From positions 1 through 13,931 of the forward strand of contig CAYSLC010000146.1 in NCBI GenBank assembly GCA_964431545.1: a DNA stretch of 13,931 nt. Reading direction: 5' to 3'. The notes beneath the pieces were generated by a model. The model did no database searches. It was not told the DNA's origin and saw nothing but the letters and a program-made list of their open reading frames with translations. A program made the position numbers and the translations under genes. Every line of letters begins with the position of its first letter. Position 1 is the first letter of the stretch. This document shows, piece after piece, positions 1-6,692 of the stretch. This DNA is from CAYSLC01 sp964431545. Lineage in GTDB: Bacteria > Desulfobacterota > Desulfobacteria > Desulfobacterales > JAABSP01.

Positions 1-960
1 CCCCGCCCGCTGGCCGACATCGCCGAAAAGGCCGGATTGAACCGGCGGTACATCCGGGAGTGGCTCGGCGTCATGGTCTGCGGCGGGGTGGTGGAGCTGT
101 CCCAGGGGCCGGAGGGGGAGGACCTGTTCCACCTGCCCAAGGCCCACGGCGACCTGATCGCCCGGCGGGCCGGCACGGGCAACCTGGGGGTCTACACCCA
201 GGAGATGCCGATCCTCACGGCCTGCGCCCTGGAGCCGGTGATGGAGGGGTTTTCCACCGGACAAGGGGTATCCTATGAACACTACCCCACGTTCCAGGCC
301 TTCATGGGCCAGCTCGCCGACGCCAAACACCGGGAAACTTTGGTGGACAAGTTCCTGCCCTCGGTGGACGGCGGCCGGATCGTCCAGCAACTCCGGGAGG
401 GGATCACGGTCTGCGACCTGGGCTGCGGGGAGGGAACGGCGGTCCTCCTGATGGCCGAGGCGTTCCCCAAGAGCCGATTCACCGGCACCGACATCTCCAA
501 GGAGGCGCTGGAAACCGCCAGGACCGGAGCCCGGCGCCGGTCCCTCGAAAACGCCGAATTTCGAAACCTCGACGCCGCCGCCATGGCCGACCGCGACGAT
601 CTCTCCGGCGTCTTCGACTACATCACCGCCTTCGACGCCATCCACGACCAGACCCGTCCCCTGGCGGCCCTCCGGGGGGCGTACCACTGCCTGAAACCGG
701 GAGGGGCCTTCTCCATGATCGACATCGCCGCCGGTTCCCGCATGCGGGAGAACGCCGACCACCCCATGGGGCCGTTTCTCTACACCGTCAGCCTCATGCA
801 CTGCATGCCGGTTGGTCTGGTGGATGGCGGCGCCGGATTGGGCATGATGTGGGGCGAGGAACGGGCCGTGGAGATGCTCGGCCAGGCCGGCTTCGCCGAC
901 GTGACCGTGGCCGAGATCCCGGACGATCCGTTCAATCGGCACTTCTTCTGTCGGAAGTAG
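1..960 (+). CDS. SAM-dependent methyltransferase with N-terminal winged helix (Rv2258c-like), 5'-truncated by the window edge
   Basis: The reading frame is open from base 1, so the gene begins before the window. A TTG at 37-39 is only an internal Leu codon inside a helix-turn-helix-like stretch (LADIAEKAGLNRRYIREWLG). That stretch matches the winged-helix domain preceding the methyltransferase fold in the Rv2258c-like family. Counting from base 1, the SAM-binding loop VCDLGCGEG lies at about residues 137-145, the acidic end of strand 2 (GTDIS) at about 162-166, and LKPGGAF at about 231-237. The C-terminal segment (MHCMPVGL, GGAGLGMMWG) is also typical of that family. The substrate is unknown; members are thought to methylate small molecules. 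It converges with the toxin gene, with only 10 bp between the stops. Confidence is high for family and low for biochemical role. Confidence 0.9.
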   Translation, partial: PRPLADIAEKAGLNRRYIREWLGVMVCGGVVELSQGPEGEDLFHLPKAHGDLIARRAGTGNLGVYTQEMPILTACALEPVMEGFSTGQGVSYEHYPTFQAFMGQLADAKHRETLVDKFLPSVDGGRIVQQLREGITVCDLGCGEGTAVLLMAEAFPKSRFTGTDISKEALETARTGARRRSLENAEFRNLDAAAMADRDDLSGVFDYITAFDAIHDQTRPLAALRGAYHCLKPGGAFSMIDIAAGSRMRENADHPMGPFLYTVSLMHCMPVGLVDGGAGLGMMWGEERAVEMLGQAGFADVTVAEIPDDPFNRHFFCRK

Positions 961-970
961 GCGGGGATCG

Positions 971-1243
971 CTACGGGAAGAGCCTGTAAATATCCTTCCG
1001 ATGGGCAATCCGGCTACAAACAATCTCTTTCTTGTGTTTGTCGATCGTTACACCGATCCTATACTGGCCGATCCGCACCTTGTATTTTCCCGGAAAACCG
1101 GTCATTTGCTCGATAGACCCGAGGTCGAAGGGGTTTTCACATACCAGAGACTCAAAGACAACCTTCTCCGCCTGGGAGCGGACACCCTCGGGGAGCTTGG
1201 CAAGCTCCTTCAAAAATCGTTTTTTGTATTCAACTTTCCACAT
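971..1243 (-). CDS. RelE/ParE-family toxin of a type II toxin-antitoxin pair
   Basis: This 90-residue basic protein has the RelE/ParE pattern: an N-terminal helical hairpin rich in Lys/Glu, then a sheet with KVRIGQYRIGV (residues 55-65) and a C-terminal HRKDIYRLF (81-89). R57, R62, R82 and Y86 sit where RelE-type mRNA interferases carry substrate-binding and catalytic residues. The predicted role is ribosome-dependent mRNA cleavage, neutralised by the upstream antitoxin. RelE-like is favoured over the gyrase-targeting ParE group because the C-terminal Arg/Tyr are present, but this is inference. The ATG (complement of 1241-1243) lies inside the 3' end of the antitoxin gene, a 14-bp overlap that suggests translational coupling; no strong Shine-Dalgarno is visible. 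Codon use is AT-richer than in flanking genes, consistent with acquisition by transfer. Confidence 0.88.
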   Translation of the reverse strand: MWKVEYKKRFLKELAKLPEGVRSQAEKVVFESLVCENPFDLGSIEQMTGFPGKYKVRIGQYRIGVTIDKHKKEIVCSRIAHRKDIYRLFP

Positions 1244-1439
1244 CTTGTTTCAGAGCTTGATAGAACTCTTTGGCTTCCCCCACGGAAAGGTTCTCTTCTT
1301 CGGAAACTTCGTCCATCAGTTTTGCCAATCCGTAGTTCTCAATCACCTCCTCAAGGCGTTTGAACTCTTCAATCGAAATCTGCACCGCTATCGGCTTCTG
1401 ATTCTCATCCACAAGGATGTTCTTATTTATTTCAAGCAT
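1230..1439 (-). CDS. Antitoxin of the type II pair (Phd/YefM-like)
   Basis: This 69-residue acidic protein is encoded immediately upstream of the RelE/ParE-like toxin and overlaps it by 14 bp. The N-terminus reads like a Phd/YefM-type antitoxin: a strand with ILVDENQKPIAVQISIEEF (residues 8-26), then an amphipathic helix (KRLEEVIENYG). The acidic C-terminus (MDEVSEEENLSVGEAKEFY) would wrap the toxin. The role is to neutralise the toxin and probably to repress the operon by DNA binding; a small palindrome lies at 1459-1472, just upstream. The start ATG (complement of 1437-1439) has AAGG 6 nt upstream and a GGAGG further away. Assignment rests on gene order, size and the DENxKPIAVxIS motif; a RelB-like label is possible. 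Confidence 0.82.
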   Translation of the reverse strand: MLEINKNILVDENQKPIAVQISIEEFKRLEEVIENYGLAKLMDEVSEEENLSVGEAKEFYQALKQDVES

Positions 1440-1458
1440 TTTAAACCTTATACCCTCC

Positions 1459-1472
1459 AGTGCCCCCGCACT
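1459..1472. promoter_or_regulatory. Short palindrome upstream of the antitoxin, possible autoregulatory operator
   Basis: The arms AGTGC (1459-1463) and GCACT (1468-1472) are perfect inverted repeats separated by CCCC, 20 bp upstream of the antitoxin ATG. Type II antitoxins usually repress their own operon through palindromes in this position. No clear -35/-10 pair for the minus strand could be assigned, so the operator role is inference. Confidence 0.3.
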
Positions 1473-1622
1473 ATGAAAAAATTGTCCAAACCCGTTCTCC
1501 CCCTATCATACAAATCTATACCACCTGCCACCCTGAATTTCAAACCCGATCCTGTGCTGTTCCCGACCCAAAAAATCCCTGCCCCACCATATCCTCAGCC
1601 TCCTTCAGGAGACTTCCCCTTC

Positions 1623-1649
1623 TTGCCGGGGGACTTCAGCCCCCGGCAA
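1623..1649. repeat. REP-like palindrome (10-bp perfect stem, 7-nt loop)
   Basis: TTGCCGGGGG (1623-1632) pairs perfectly with CCCCCGGCAA (1640-1649) around the loop ACTTCAG. There is no T-run on either side, so it is not a standard intrinsic terminator. GC-rich palindromes of this size in intergenic space resemble REP elements dispersed by RAYT (TnpA-REP) transposases. Only one copy is visible in the window, so repeat status is inferred from shape and location. Confidence 0.45.
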
Positions 1650-1663
1650 CGCCCGCACCCCCA

Positions 1664-1693
1664 TTGATCTTTCCCAATGAAGCTTTATATTAT
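1664..1693 (+). promoter_or_regulatory. Candidate sigma70 promoter for the NYN-domain gene
   Basis: TTGATC (1664-1669) and TATTAT (1688-1693) are separated by 18 bp; TATATT at 1686-1691 with 16 bp is an alternative -10. The inverted arms CCCAAT (1673-1678) and ATTGGG (1692-1697) flank the spacer and could bind a regulator. Transcription would begin near 1700, about 45 nt before the ATG at 1745. Confidence 0.4.
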
Positions 1694-1700
1694 TGGGTTG

Positions 1701-1728
1701 TCCGGCGATCGGCGCCGGAGCGATTTTT
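1701..1728 (+). terminator. Terminator-like hairpin in the leader of the NYN gene
   Basis: TCCGGCG (1701-1707) pairs with CGCCGGA (1713-1719) around the loop ATCGG, followed by GCGA and a run of five T (1724-1728). It sits directly before the ribosome binding site AAAGGA (1735-1740). The hairpin could end read-through from the left, act as an attenuator, or be a 5' mRNA stabiliser if transcription starts near 1700. The 4-nt gap before the T-run makes it suboptimal as a terminator. Confidence 0.35.
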
Positions 1729-1744
1729 CTCATGAAAGGACGGT

Positions 1745-2569
1745 ATGCCTACAAATACCAAGGTCGGCATCTACGTGGATGTCGAGAACATCAACCGCAG
1801 CGGCGGCTTCGGCATGCAGTACGACGTGCTGCGGAAGTTCGCCTGCCGGGAGGGGGCCGATCCCATGCGCCTCAACGCTTACGCGGCGGTGGATCGGCAG
1901 CGGTTTCAGAAGGACCGGAAATACCGGGAGCGGATCCAGAACTTCTTCTCCAAGATCCGGAGCTTCGGGTACAAGCTGGTGGAAAAGGAGGTCAAGTGGT
2001 ACTCGGACGACTCCGGGAACCTCTTCTCCAAGGCCAACTCCGATCTCGACATGGCCGTGGACGCCCTGCTCCAGTCGGAGAACCTCGACCGGGTGGTCCT
2101 CGTCACCGGCGACGGCGACTTCATCCAGGTGGTCCGGGCCCTCCAGAACAAAGGGTGCCGCGTGGAGGTGCTCGGCTTCGACTTTGTCTCCGCCGACCTC
2201 CGCCGGGAGACGGACATGTTCATCTCCGGGTACCTGGTCCCCAACCTCCTCCAGATCCGGTCGAGCCCCAAGCCGTGGGGATCCCTCGAATCCCGGGTCC
2301 GGGGGAGCTGCTACTTCTACCGGGAGGTGGAGGGGTACGGCTATCTGCGGTTTTTGAGCCGGTTCGGCCCCCTGTGGATCACCGACCCCCGGGAGGAGAA
2401 CTCCCCTTATAAAACGGCATACTTCAACAGCGACAGCGTCAAGTCGAACGGTTCGATCCTCTCGGATCTGCCGAGCCGGAGCCACATCTTCGAATTCACC
2501 CTGGTGGAGTCGGAGAAGTTCGAGGATCAGCTCCAGGCCGAGGAGATCGTCCTGGTCAACCGGATGTAA
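1745..2569 (+). CDS. NYN-domain (LabA/DUF88-type) predicted ribonuclease with cold-shock-like C-terminal domain
   Basis: The N-terminal half (residues 5 to about 172) is a NYN/PIN-like nuclease. It begins with the strand GIYVDVENIN (8-17), where D12 and N15 are the first acidic/polar metal site. It continues with NSDLDMAVDAL (98-108; D100 and D102) and VTGDGDF (120-126; D123 and D125). These acidic residues match the set proposed to bind Mg2+ in NYN RNases acting on RNA. The C-terminal part (about 188-273) contains EGYGYLRF (196-203) and FNSDSV (227-232), resembling the GYGFI and FVHxS strands of a cold-shock OB-fold, and so could bind RNA. The ATG at 1745 has AAAGGA 4 nt upstream. The protein is predicted cytosolic. 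The target is unknown, and the prfC neighbour suggests, but does not prove, a link to translation or RNA quality control. Confidence 0.87.
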   Translation: MPTNTKVGIYVDVENINRSGGFGMQYDVLRKFACREGADPMRLNAYAAVDRQRFQKDRKYRERIQNFFSKIRSFGYKLVEKEVKWYSDDSGNLFSKANSDLDMAVDALLQSENLDRVVLVTGDGDFIQVVRALQNKGCRVEVLGFDFVSADLRRETDMFISGYLVPNLLQIRSSPKPWGSLESRVRGSCYFYREVEGYGYLRFLSRFGPLWITDPREENSPYKTAYFNSDSVKSNGSILSDLPSRSHIFEFTLVESEKFEDQLQAEEIVLVNRM

Positions 2570-2713
2570 CCCCCCTGCCCCACCGTTTTCCCGACGCATC
2601 TTCCCGGCGGTCCCCGCCAAGGGGATCGGTTCGACCCGTCGGCATGGGCCGCCGCCACGGGACGATACCGGGGATCGGGGCGGGCGACGATACGGAGATA
2701 CTGGAGAAACACC

Positions 2714-4330
2714 ATGAGCACAGCCACCGCCCGAAACCAGCCGGAAGGCGGTGCCCAGGAGGCGGAGATCGAGCGTCGCCGCACCTTCGGCATCATCAGC
2801 CACCCCGATGCGGGGAAGACGACGCTCACCGAAAAACTGCTCCTGTTCGGCGGCGCCATCCAGATGGCCGGCGCCGTCAAGGCCCGGAAGGCGAGCCGCC
2901 ACGCCACCAGCGACTGGATGGCCATCGAGCAGGAGCGGGGCATCTCCGTCACCAGCTCGGTGATGAAGTTCGACTATCGCGGGTACGAGATCAACCTCCT
3001 CGACACCCCCGGCCACCAGGACTTCTCCGAGGACACCTACCGGGTGCTCACCGCCGTGGACAGCGCCGTGATGGTCATCGACAGCGTCAAGGGCGTGGAG
3101 GCCCAGACCCGGAAGCTGATGGAGGTGTGCCGCATGCGCAACACCCCCATCCTCACCTTCGTCAACAAGCTCGACCGGGAGGGGATGACGCCCCTGGACA
3201 TCCTGGCCGACATCGAGGAGACCCTCCAGATCGAGTGCGCGCCCCTCTCCTGGCCCATCGGCATGGGCAAGCGGTTCAAGGGGACCTACAACCTCCACCG
3301 CCGGGAACTCAACCTCTTCACCCCCGGCCAGGAGCGCCTCTCCGACGACATGGTCACCATCCGCGATCTCGACGATCCCCTCCTGGACGAACGCCTGGGC
3401 AGCCAGGCGGACGAACTGCGCGAGGACGTGGAACTGCTGGAGGGGGCCGCCAACCCCTTCGACCTCTCCGACTATCTGAAAGGGAGCCAGACACCGGTCT
3501 TCTTCGGCAGCGCCGTCAACAACTTCGGGGTCCGGGAGATGCTCGACACCTTCGTGGAGATCGCCCCGGTCCCCACTCCACGGGAGACGACCACCCGGAC
3601 GGTCCACCCCGGGGAGGAGGCCTTCTCCGGGTTCGTCTTCAAGATCCAGGCCAATATGGACCCGGCCCACCGGGACCGCATCGCCTTCCTCCGGGTCTGC
3701 TCCGGCCGCTTCGAGCGGGGGATTCGGATCCGCCACCACCGGATCGGCAAGGAGATCACCGTGGCCAACCCCATCATCTTCATGGCCCAGGACCGGGCCT
3801 CGGTGGAGGAGGCGTGGCCCGGAGACATCATCGGCATCCACAACCACGGCACCATCAAGATCGGCGACGCCTTCTCCGAGAAGGAGCCCCTCAAGTTCGT
3901 CGGCATCCCCAACTTCGCGCCGGAACTCTTCCGCCGGGTCCGGCTGCGGTCGCCGCTGAAGGCCAAGCAGCTCCAGAAGGGGCTCGTCCAGCTCGCCGAG
4001 GAGGGTGCGGTGCAGGTCTTCCGCCCCTTGGTGGGGGGGCCGTTCATCCTGGGGGCCGTGGGGCTGCTGCAGTTCGACGTGACCGTGATGCGCCTCAAGG
4101 CCGAGTACAACGTGGACGCCGACTACGAGCCGGTGGACTACGGCACCGCCCGATGGGTGAGCTGCCCCGACAAAAAGAGGCTGGCGGAGTTCGAAAAGGC
4201 GAACCGGAACCACCTGGCCCTGGACGCCGAGGAGAACCTCACCTATCTCGCCTCGGGGGAGTGGATGCTGGAGTTCGTCATGGAGAAATGGCCCGGGATC
4301 GCCTTCGCCAAGACCCGGGAGCATCAGTGA
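2714..4330 (+). CDS. prfC: Peptide chain release factor 3 (GTPase)
   Basis: RF3 is the translational GTPase that removes RF1/RF2 from the ribosome after peptide release. At 538 residues it is full length for the family. Visible motifs are the P-loop SHPDAGKT (29-36), the switch region ERGISVTSS (74-82), DTPGHQDF (97-104), NKLD (151-154) and GSAVNNFG in the later G-domain. The stretch GAIQMAGAVKARK (47-59) and the substitution of SHPDAGKT for GHVDHGKT separate RF3 from EF-G and EF-Tu. The C-terminal domains (about 290-535) follow RF3 order, with a typical end (WMLEFVMEKWPGIAFAKTREH). The ATG has GGAG 7 nt upstream. It lies 144 bp downstream of the NYN gene on the same strand; that gap shows no clear terminator, so cotranscription is possible. 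No anomaly was seen. Confidence 0.97.
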   Translation: MSTATARNQPEGGAQEAEIERRRTFGIISHPDAGKTTLTEKLLLFGGAIQMAGAVKARKASRHATSDWMAIEQERGISVTSSVMKFDYRGYEINLLDTPGHQDFSEDTYRVLTAVDSAVMVIDSVKGVEAQTRKLMEVCRMRNTPILTFVNKLDREGMTPLDILADIEETLQIECAPLSWPIGMGKRFKGTYNLHRRELNLFTPGQERLSDDMVTIRDLDDPLLDERLGSQADELREDVELLEGAANPFDLSDYLKGSQTPVFFGSAVNNFGVREMLDTFVEIAPVPTPRETTTRTVHPGEEAFSGFVFKIQANMDPAHRDRIAFLRVCSGRFERGIRIRHHRIGKEITVANPIIFMAQDRASVEEAWPGDIIGIHNHGTIKIGDAFSEKEPLKFVGIPNFAPELFRRVRLRSPLKAKQLQKGLVQLAEEGAVQVFRPLVGGPFILGAVGLLQFDVTVMRLKAEYNVDADYEPVDYGTARWVSCPDKKRLAEFEKANRNHLALDAEENLTYLASGEWMLEFVMEKWPGIAFAKTREHQ

Positions 4331-4373
4331 TAGGATCGGCCCACCAATAGCCCACTAAAAATCAGCCATTCTC

Positions 4374-4416
4374 AACGGAGAACCGTTATTGACATCGCGG
4401 GCTCTCCTCTTATTAT
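4374..4416 (+). promoter_or_regulatory. Near-consensus sigma70 promoter with adjacent dyad, upstream of the FKBP-methyltransferase gene
   Basis: A perfect -35 TTGACA (4389-4394) is followed after 16 bp by TATTAT (4411-4416), one base from consensus. Immediately upstream, AACGG (4374-4378) and CCGTT (4383-4387) form an inverted repeat around AGAA, ending one base before the -35, a place where an activator or repressor could act. The implied leader is about 70 nt. It also carries a small hairpin, TTCCCT (4455-4460) with AGGGAA (4468-4473), shortly before the ribosome binding site AAGGAG (4481-4486). Confidence 0.6.
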
Positions 4417-4421
4417 TGCTC

Positions 4422-4445
4422 CCAGGACGGCAGACTCGAACCGCC
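4422..4445 (-). other. tRNA 3'-end look-alike (T-arm plus acceptor-like strand), possible tRNA remnant
   Basis: Read on the minus strand, 4445-4429 gives GGCGGTTCGAGTCTGCC: a 5-bp stem (one G-T wobble) closing the 7-nt loop TTCGAGT, which satisfies the T-loop pattern TTCRANY. It is followed by GTCCTGG (4428-4422), the right length for an acceptor 3' strand. No matching 5' acceptor strand, D-arm or anticodon arm was found beyond 4445, and no CCA follows. It may be a remnant of a tRNA 3' end, as left at integration sites, or chance. Confidence 0.25.
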
Positions 4446-4492
4446 ATCTTTCGATTCCCTCTGACAAAGGGAAAGGACATAAGGAGCGACAC

Positions 4493-5686
4493 ATGAAGAC
4501 GATCACACCCAACAGCCTGGTTTCCATGGCCTTCGACCTCCACTGGAAGAGCAACGAGGCCGAGCACACCGACCGGTTCTGGCGGCCCGTCAATCTCTGG
4601 CGGGACCTGCTGCCGGAACCGCTGGGATCAAAGCTGATGGCGGGCGCTCCGGGCGACCGGTTCGAGATGACCTTCGCCCCGGGCGAGGCGCTGCCGGCCC
4701 GTGATCCCAAAAACGAGGTCGCCCTGCGGCGGGACCAGTTCAACCAAGACCTTGCGGTCCCCCGGTACGGGCGTTTCTACCCCAAGGGGCTCCTCGGCGG
4801 CCTCACCAACATCTTTCCCCAGAACCGGCAGCCGTTCCGGTTGGTCGGCGTGGACGGCGACCGCCTGCGGGCCGACCTGAACCATCCCCTGTCGGCGTAC
4901 CCCCTCCACCTCACCGCAACCGTGGAGGACGCCAAGGAGAAGCCCTACGACCGGGGCGGCGAATGCGCGCTGATGATGGAGTGCCTCACCGAGGGTCCGG
5001 GCATGCAGGCCCGGTGGAACGGCCGGTCCACCGATTTCTCCGGGGACGGGGCCCTCTACCGGGAGGACGAAGCCCCGGACGAGCGCTTCTATGCCAAGCC
5101 GCGTTTGGTGAACCACATCGACGACCGGGCCATCGCCGAGATCACGGATCTCCACGGGTCCATGATGGCGCCGGGCATGGACGTCCTCGACCTCATGAGC
5201 GCCTGGCGCAGCCATGTGCCGGAGAAGGCCGGGCTCCGGTCCCTGACGGGGCTGGGGATGAACGCCGAGGAGATGGCCGACAACCCGCAATTGACCGGCC
5301 ACATCGTACACGACCTCAACGCCGACCCGACCCTCCCCTTCCCCGACGGCTCCTTCGATCTCGTCCTGTGCACCGTGTCGGTGGAGTACCTCACCCAGCC
5401 GGAGGCGGTCTTCAAGGACGTGAGCCGAGTGCTGCGGCCCGGGGGACGGTTCGTGGTCACCTTCTCCAACCGCTGGTTCCCGCCCAAGGCGATCCGGATC
5501 TGGACGGAGCTGCACGAATTCGAACGGATGGGCCTGGTGCTGGAGTACTTCCACCGCTCCGGCGCCTTCGACGATCTCCACACCTTCTCCTCCCGGGGAC
5601 GGCCCCGCCCGTCCACGGACAAGTACTTCCCCCAGATGCGGGTCTCGGACCCCGTCTACGCGGTGTGGGGCCGAAAATCGGACTGA
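4493..5686 (+). CDS. SlyD/FKBP-like domain fused to a class I SAM methyltransferase domain
   Basis: The N-terminal part (about residues 7-147) reads as a divergent SlyD-type FKBP. It has LVSMAFDLHW (9-18), then LMAGAPGDRFEMTFAPGEALP (in 48-68), which parallels the SlyD stretch from LEGHEVGDKF to the AYG motif. It ends in VDGDRLRADLNHPLSAYPL (120-138), close to the SlyD signature VDGNHxLAGxxL. The usual FKBP Tyr of AYG is replaced, so isomerase activity is doubtful. The C-terminal part (about 203-345) is a Rossmann methyltransferase with the variant motif I VLDLMSAWRSHVP (231-243), FPDGSFDLVLCTVSVEYL (283-300) and LRPGGRFVVTFSNRWFP (314-330). This DLMSxWxSH variant occurs in a distinct uncharacterised methyltransferase family. 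The ATG has AAGGAG 6 nt upstream. It is a single-gene unit with its own promoter and a strong terminator. No signal peptide is seen and the substrate is unknown. Confidence 0.85.
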   Translation: MKTITPNSLVSMAFDLHWKSNEAEHTDRFWRPVNLWRDLLPEPLGSKLMAGAPGDRFEMTFAPGEALPARDPKNEVALRRDQFNQDLAVPRYGRFYPKGLLGGLTNIFPQNRQPFRLVGVDGDRLRADLNHPLSAYPLHLTATVEDAKEKPYDRGGECALMMECLTEGPGMQARWNGRSTDFSGDGALYREDEAPDERFYAKPRLVNHIDDRAIAEITDLHGSMMAPGMDVLDLMSAWRSHVPEKAGLRSLTGLGMNAEEMADNPQLTGHIVHDLNADPTLPFPDGSFDLVLCTVSVEYLTQPEAVFKDVSRVLRPGGRFVVTFSNRWFPPKAIRIWTELHEFERMGLVLEYFHRSGAFDDLHTFSSRGRPRPSTDKYFPQMRVSDPVYAVWGRKSD

Positions 5687-5726
5687 TCCGTTCCTGAATC
5701 ATCGGGCCTGATCCGTTGGGCCCGTC

Positions 5727-5777
5727 GGACGGCCGGGGCCGGCGCTTGCGCGCCGGTCTTCCGGCCGTCCCTTTTTT
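5727..5777 (+). terminator. Strong intrinsic terminator after the FKBP-methyltransferase gene
   Basis: The outer arms GGACGGCCGG (5727-5736) and CCGGCCGTCC (5761-5770) are perfectly complementary. An inner stem CCGGCGC (5739-5745) with GCGCCGG (5750-5756) closes on the loop TTGC. The hairpin is followed by C and six T (5772-5777). It lies 40 bp after the stop at 5686 and separates this gene from the AT-richer block to the right. Confidence 0.9.
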
Positions 5778-5903
5778 CGGCATTCTTGATGATCCGATAC
5801 TCCCCTCATAACGATTCCGATTGAAATCCCGATTGTTTTTTGGGCGTCCCAGTGGTAATCATTGGGGAGACGACCATACCGTGTGAAGGGATATCGATCG
5901 CTC

Positions 5904-6692
5904 ATGCAACAATACGACATCGCGGCAAAAGTTCTGATCGACACATGCAGGGACGAAATCATCCGATACCTCATGGATCTGCCGGTTCAACAGACCCGGC
6001 TCATGGAACCACTTCCCCAGGAAACGGTCAGCGTGAAGCGGAGCGATTATCCCGTCATGATCACCGATCCGGCCGGCCATGACATGATGGTGATCATCGA
6101 GCTTCAAGCCGACTGGAAGCGCACGGTCCCCTTGAATCTGCTCGACTATCGGGTCCGCTATATGCTCAAATATGACGTGGAGGTGCTCACCTGTGTTCTG
6201 CTGCTCCGTCCGTCCGGCACCGCAACGGACCTGTACGAAGACCGGGAGGTTCGGTTCCGGTATCGACTCGTCAAAATCTACGAGATGGATGCAAAAACCG
6301 TCGTATCGGAGGGGCCGCTCTGCATGCTCCCCTTTGTTCCATTGATGAGAGGAGGGGCGGAGTACCTCGACGAGGCCGAGTCCCTCATTTATGGCAGCGA
6401 ACGGGCGAGACCGGAAAGAGCAGACATGTTGACCTCCATGGCCATCCTGTCCGGCCTGGTCTCCACGGATTTGCCGGCAAAACTCATCGCAAGGAGGAAA
6501 GATATCATGATCGAATCCGCAGCGTACGATATCATTAAAAAAGAGGGATACATCGAAGGGGAAAAAGAAACCAGAACGAATACCGCCAAGAATCTGATTT
6601 CGCTTGGGGTCCTTACCGATGAACAGATCGCCCAGGCGACGGAGATGAGCGTCGATGATGTGCGGCAACTGAAAGCGGAGCTGAAAGGCTGA
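5904..6692 (+). CDS. Rpn-family (PD-(D/E)XK) recombination-promoting nuclease / transposase-like protein
   Basis: This 262-residue protein belongs to the Rpn/PD-(D/E)XK transposase-like group. After the start MQQYDIAAKVLID, the putative nuclease core has an acidic residue near 47-60 followed by MVIIELQADW (62-71), in which E66 and Q68 form the (D/E)xQ version of the motif. LLDYRVRYMLKYDVEVLTCVLLL (79-101) is the conserved next helix and strand. The C-terminus carries GYIEGEKE (215-222) and NLISLGVLTDEQIAQATEMS (230-249), a tail common in this family. Members promote RecA-independent recombination or act as DNases, some in phage defence; the role here is unproven. The ATG at 5904 has GAAGGG 13 nt upstream; a TTG at 5862 or GTG at 5883 in the same frame are alternatives, but the family alignment favours 5904. 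Codon use is AT-richer than the neighbours. Confidence 0.82.
   Translation: MQQYDIAAKVLIDTCRDEIIRYLMDLPVQQTRLMEPLPQETVSVKRSDYPVMITDPAGHDMMVIIELQADWKRTVPLNLLDYRVRYMLKYDVEVLTCVLLLRPSGTATDLYEDREVRFRYRLVKIYEMDAKTVVSEGPLCMLPFVPLMRGGAEYLDEAESLIYGSERARPERADMLTSMAILSGLVSTDLPAKLIARRKDIMIESAAYDIIKKEGYIEGEKETRTNTAKNLISLGVLTDEQIAQATEMSVDDVRQLKAELKG

Larger units (their letters stand above)
1440..1744. other. Intergenic region between the divergent toxin-antitoxin operon and the NYN gene
   Basis: These 305 bases hold no convincing gene. The left half is AT-richer like the toxin-antitoxin genes. I see a small palindrome near the antitoxin start, a long GC palindrome in the middle, a promoter candidate and a leader hairpin before the NYN start, each listed separately. 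Short open frames here have no ribosome binding site and no recognisable protein pattern. Confidence 0.6.

Noticed and set aside
37..39. TTG as the start of the first gene
   Set aside because: The frame stays open to base 1 and those upstream codons complete a winged-helix motif, so the gene is truncated rather than starting here.
1001..1363. Open frames on the plus strand opposite the toxin-antitoxin genes
   Set aside because: They mirror the antitoxin-toxin pair and show no ribosome binding site.
1730..4324. An 864-codon open frame on the minus strand
   Set aside because: It lies antisense to the NYN gene and prfC, both clearly recognisable, and arises from GC-rich codon bias. Its sequence is low-complexity with no domain pattern.
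5786..5814. Weak -35/-10 guess upstream of the Rpn gene
   Set aside because: TTGATG is plausible but the -10 options at acceptable spacing match consensus poorly.
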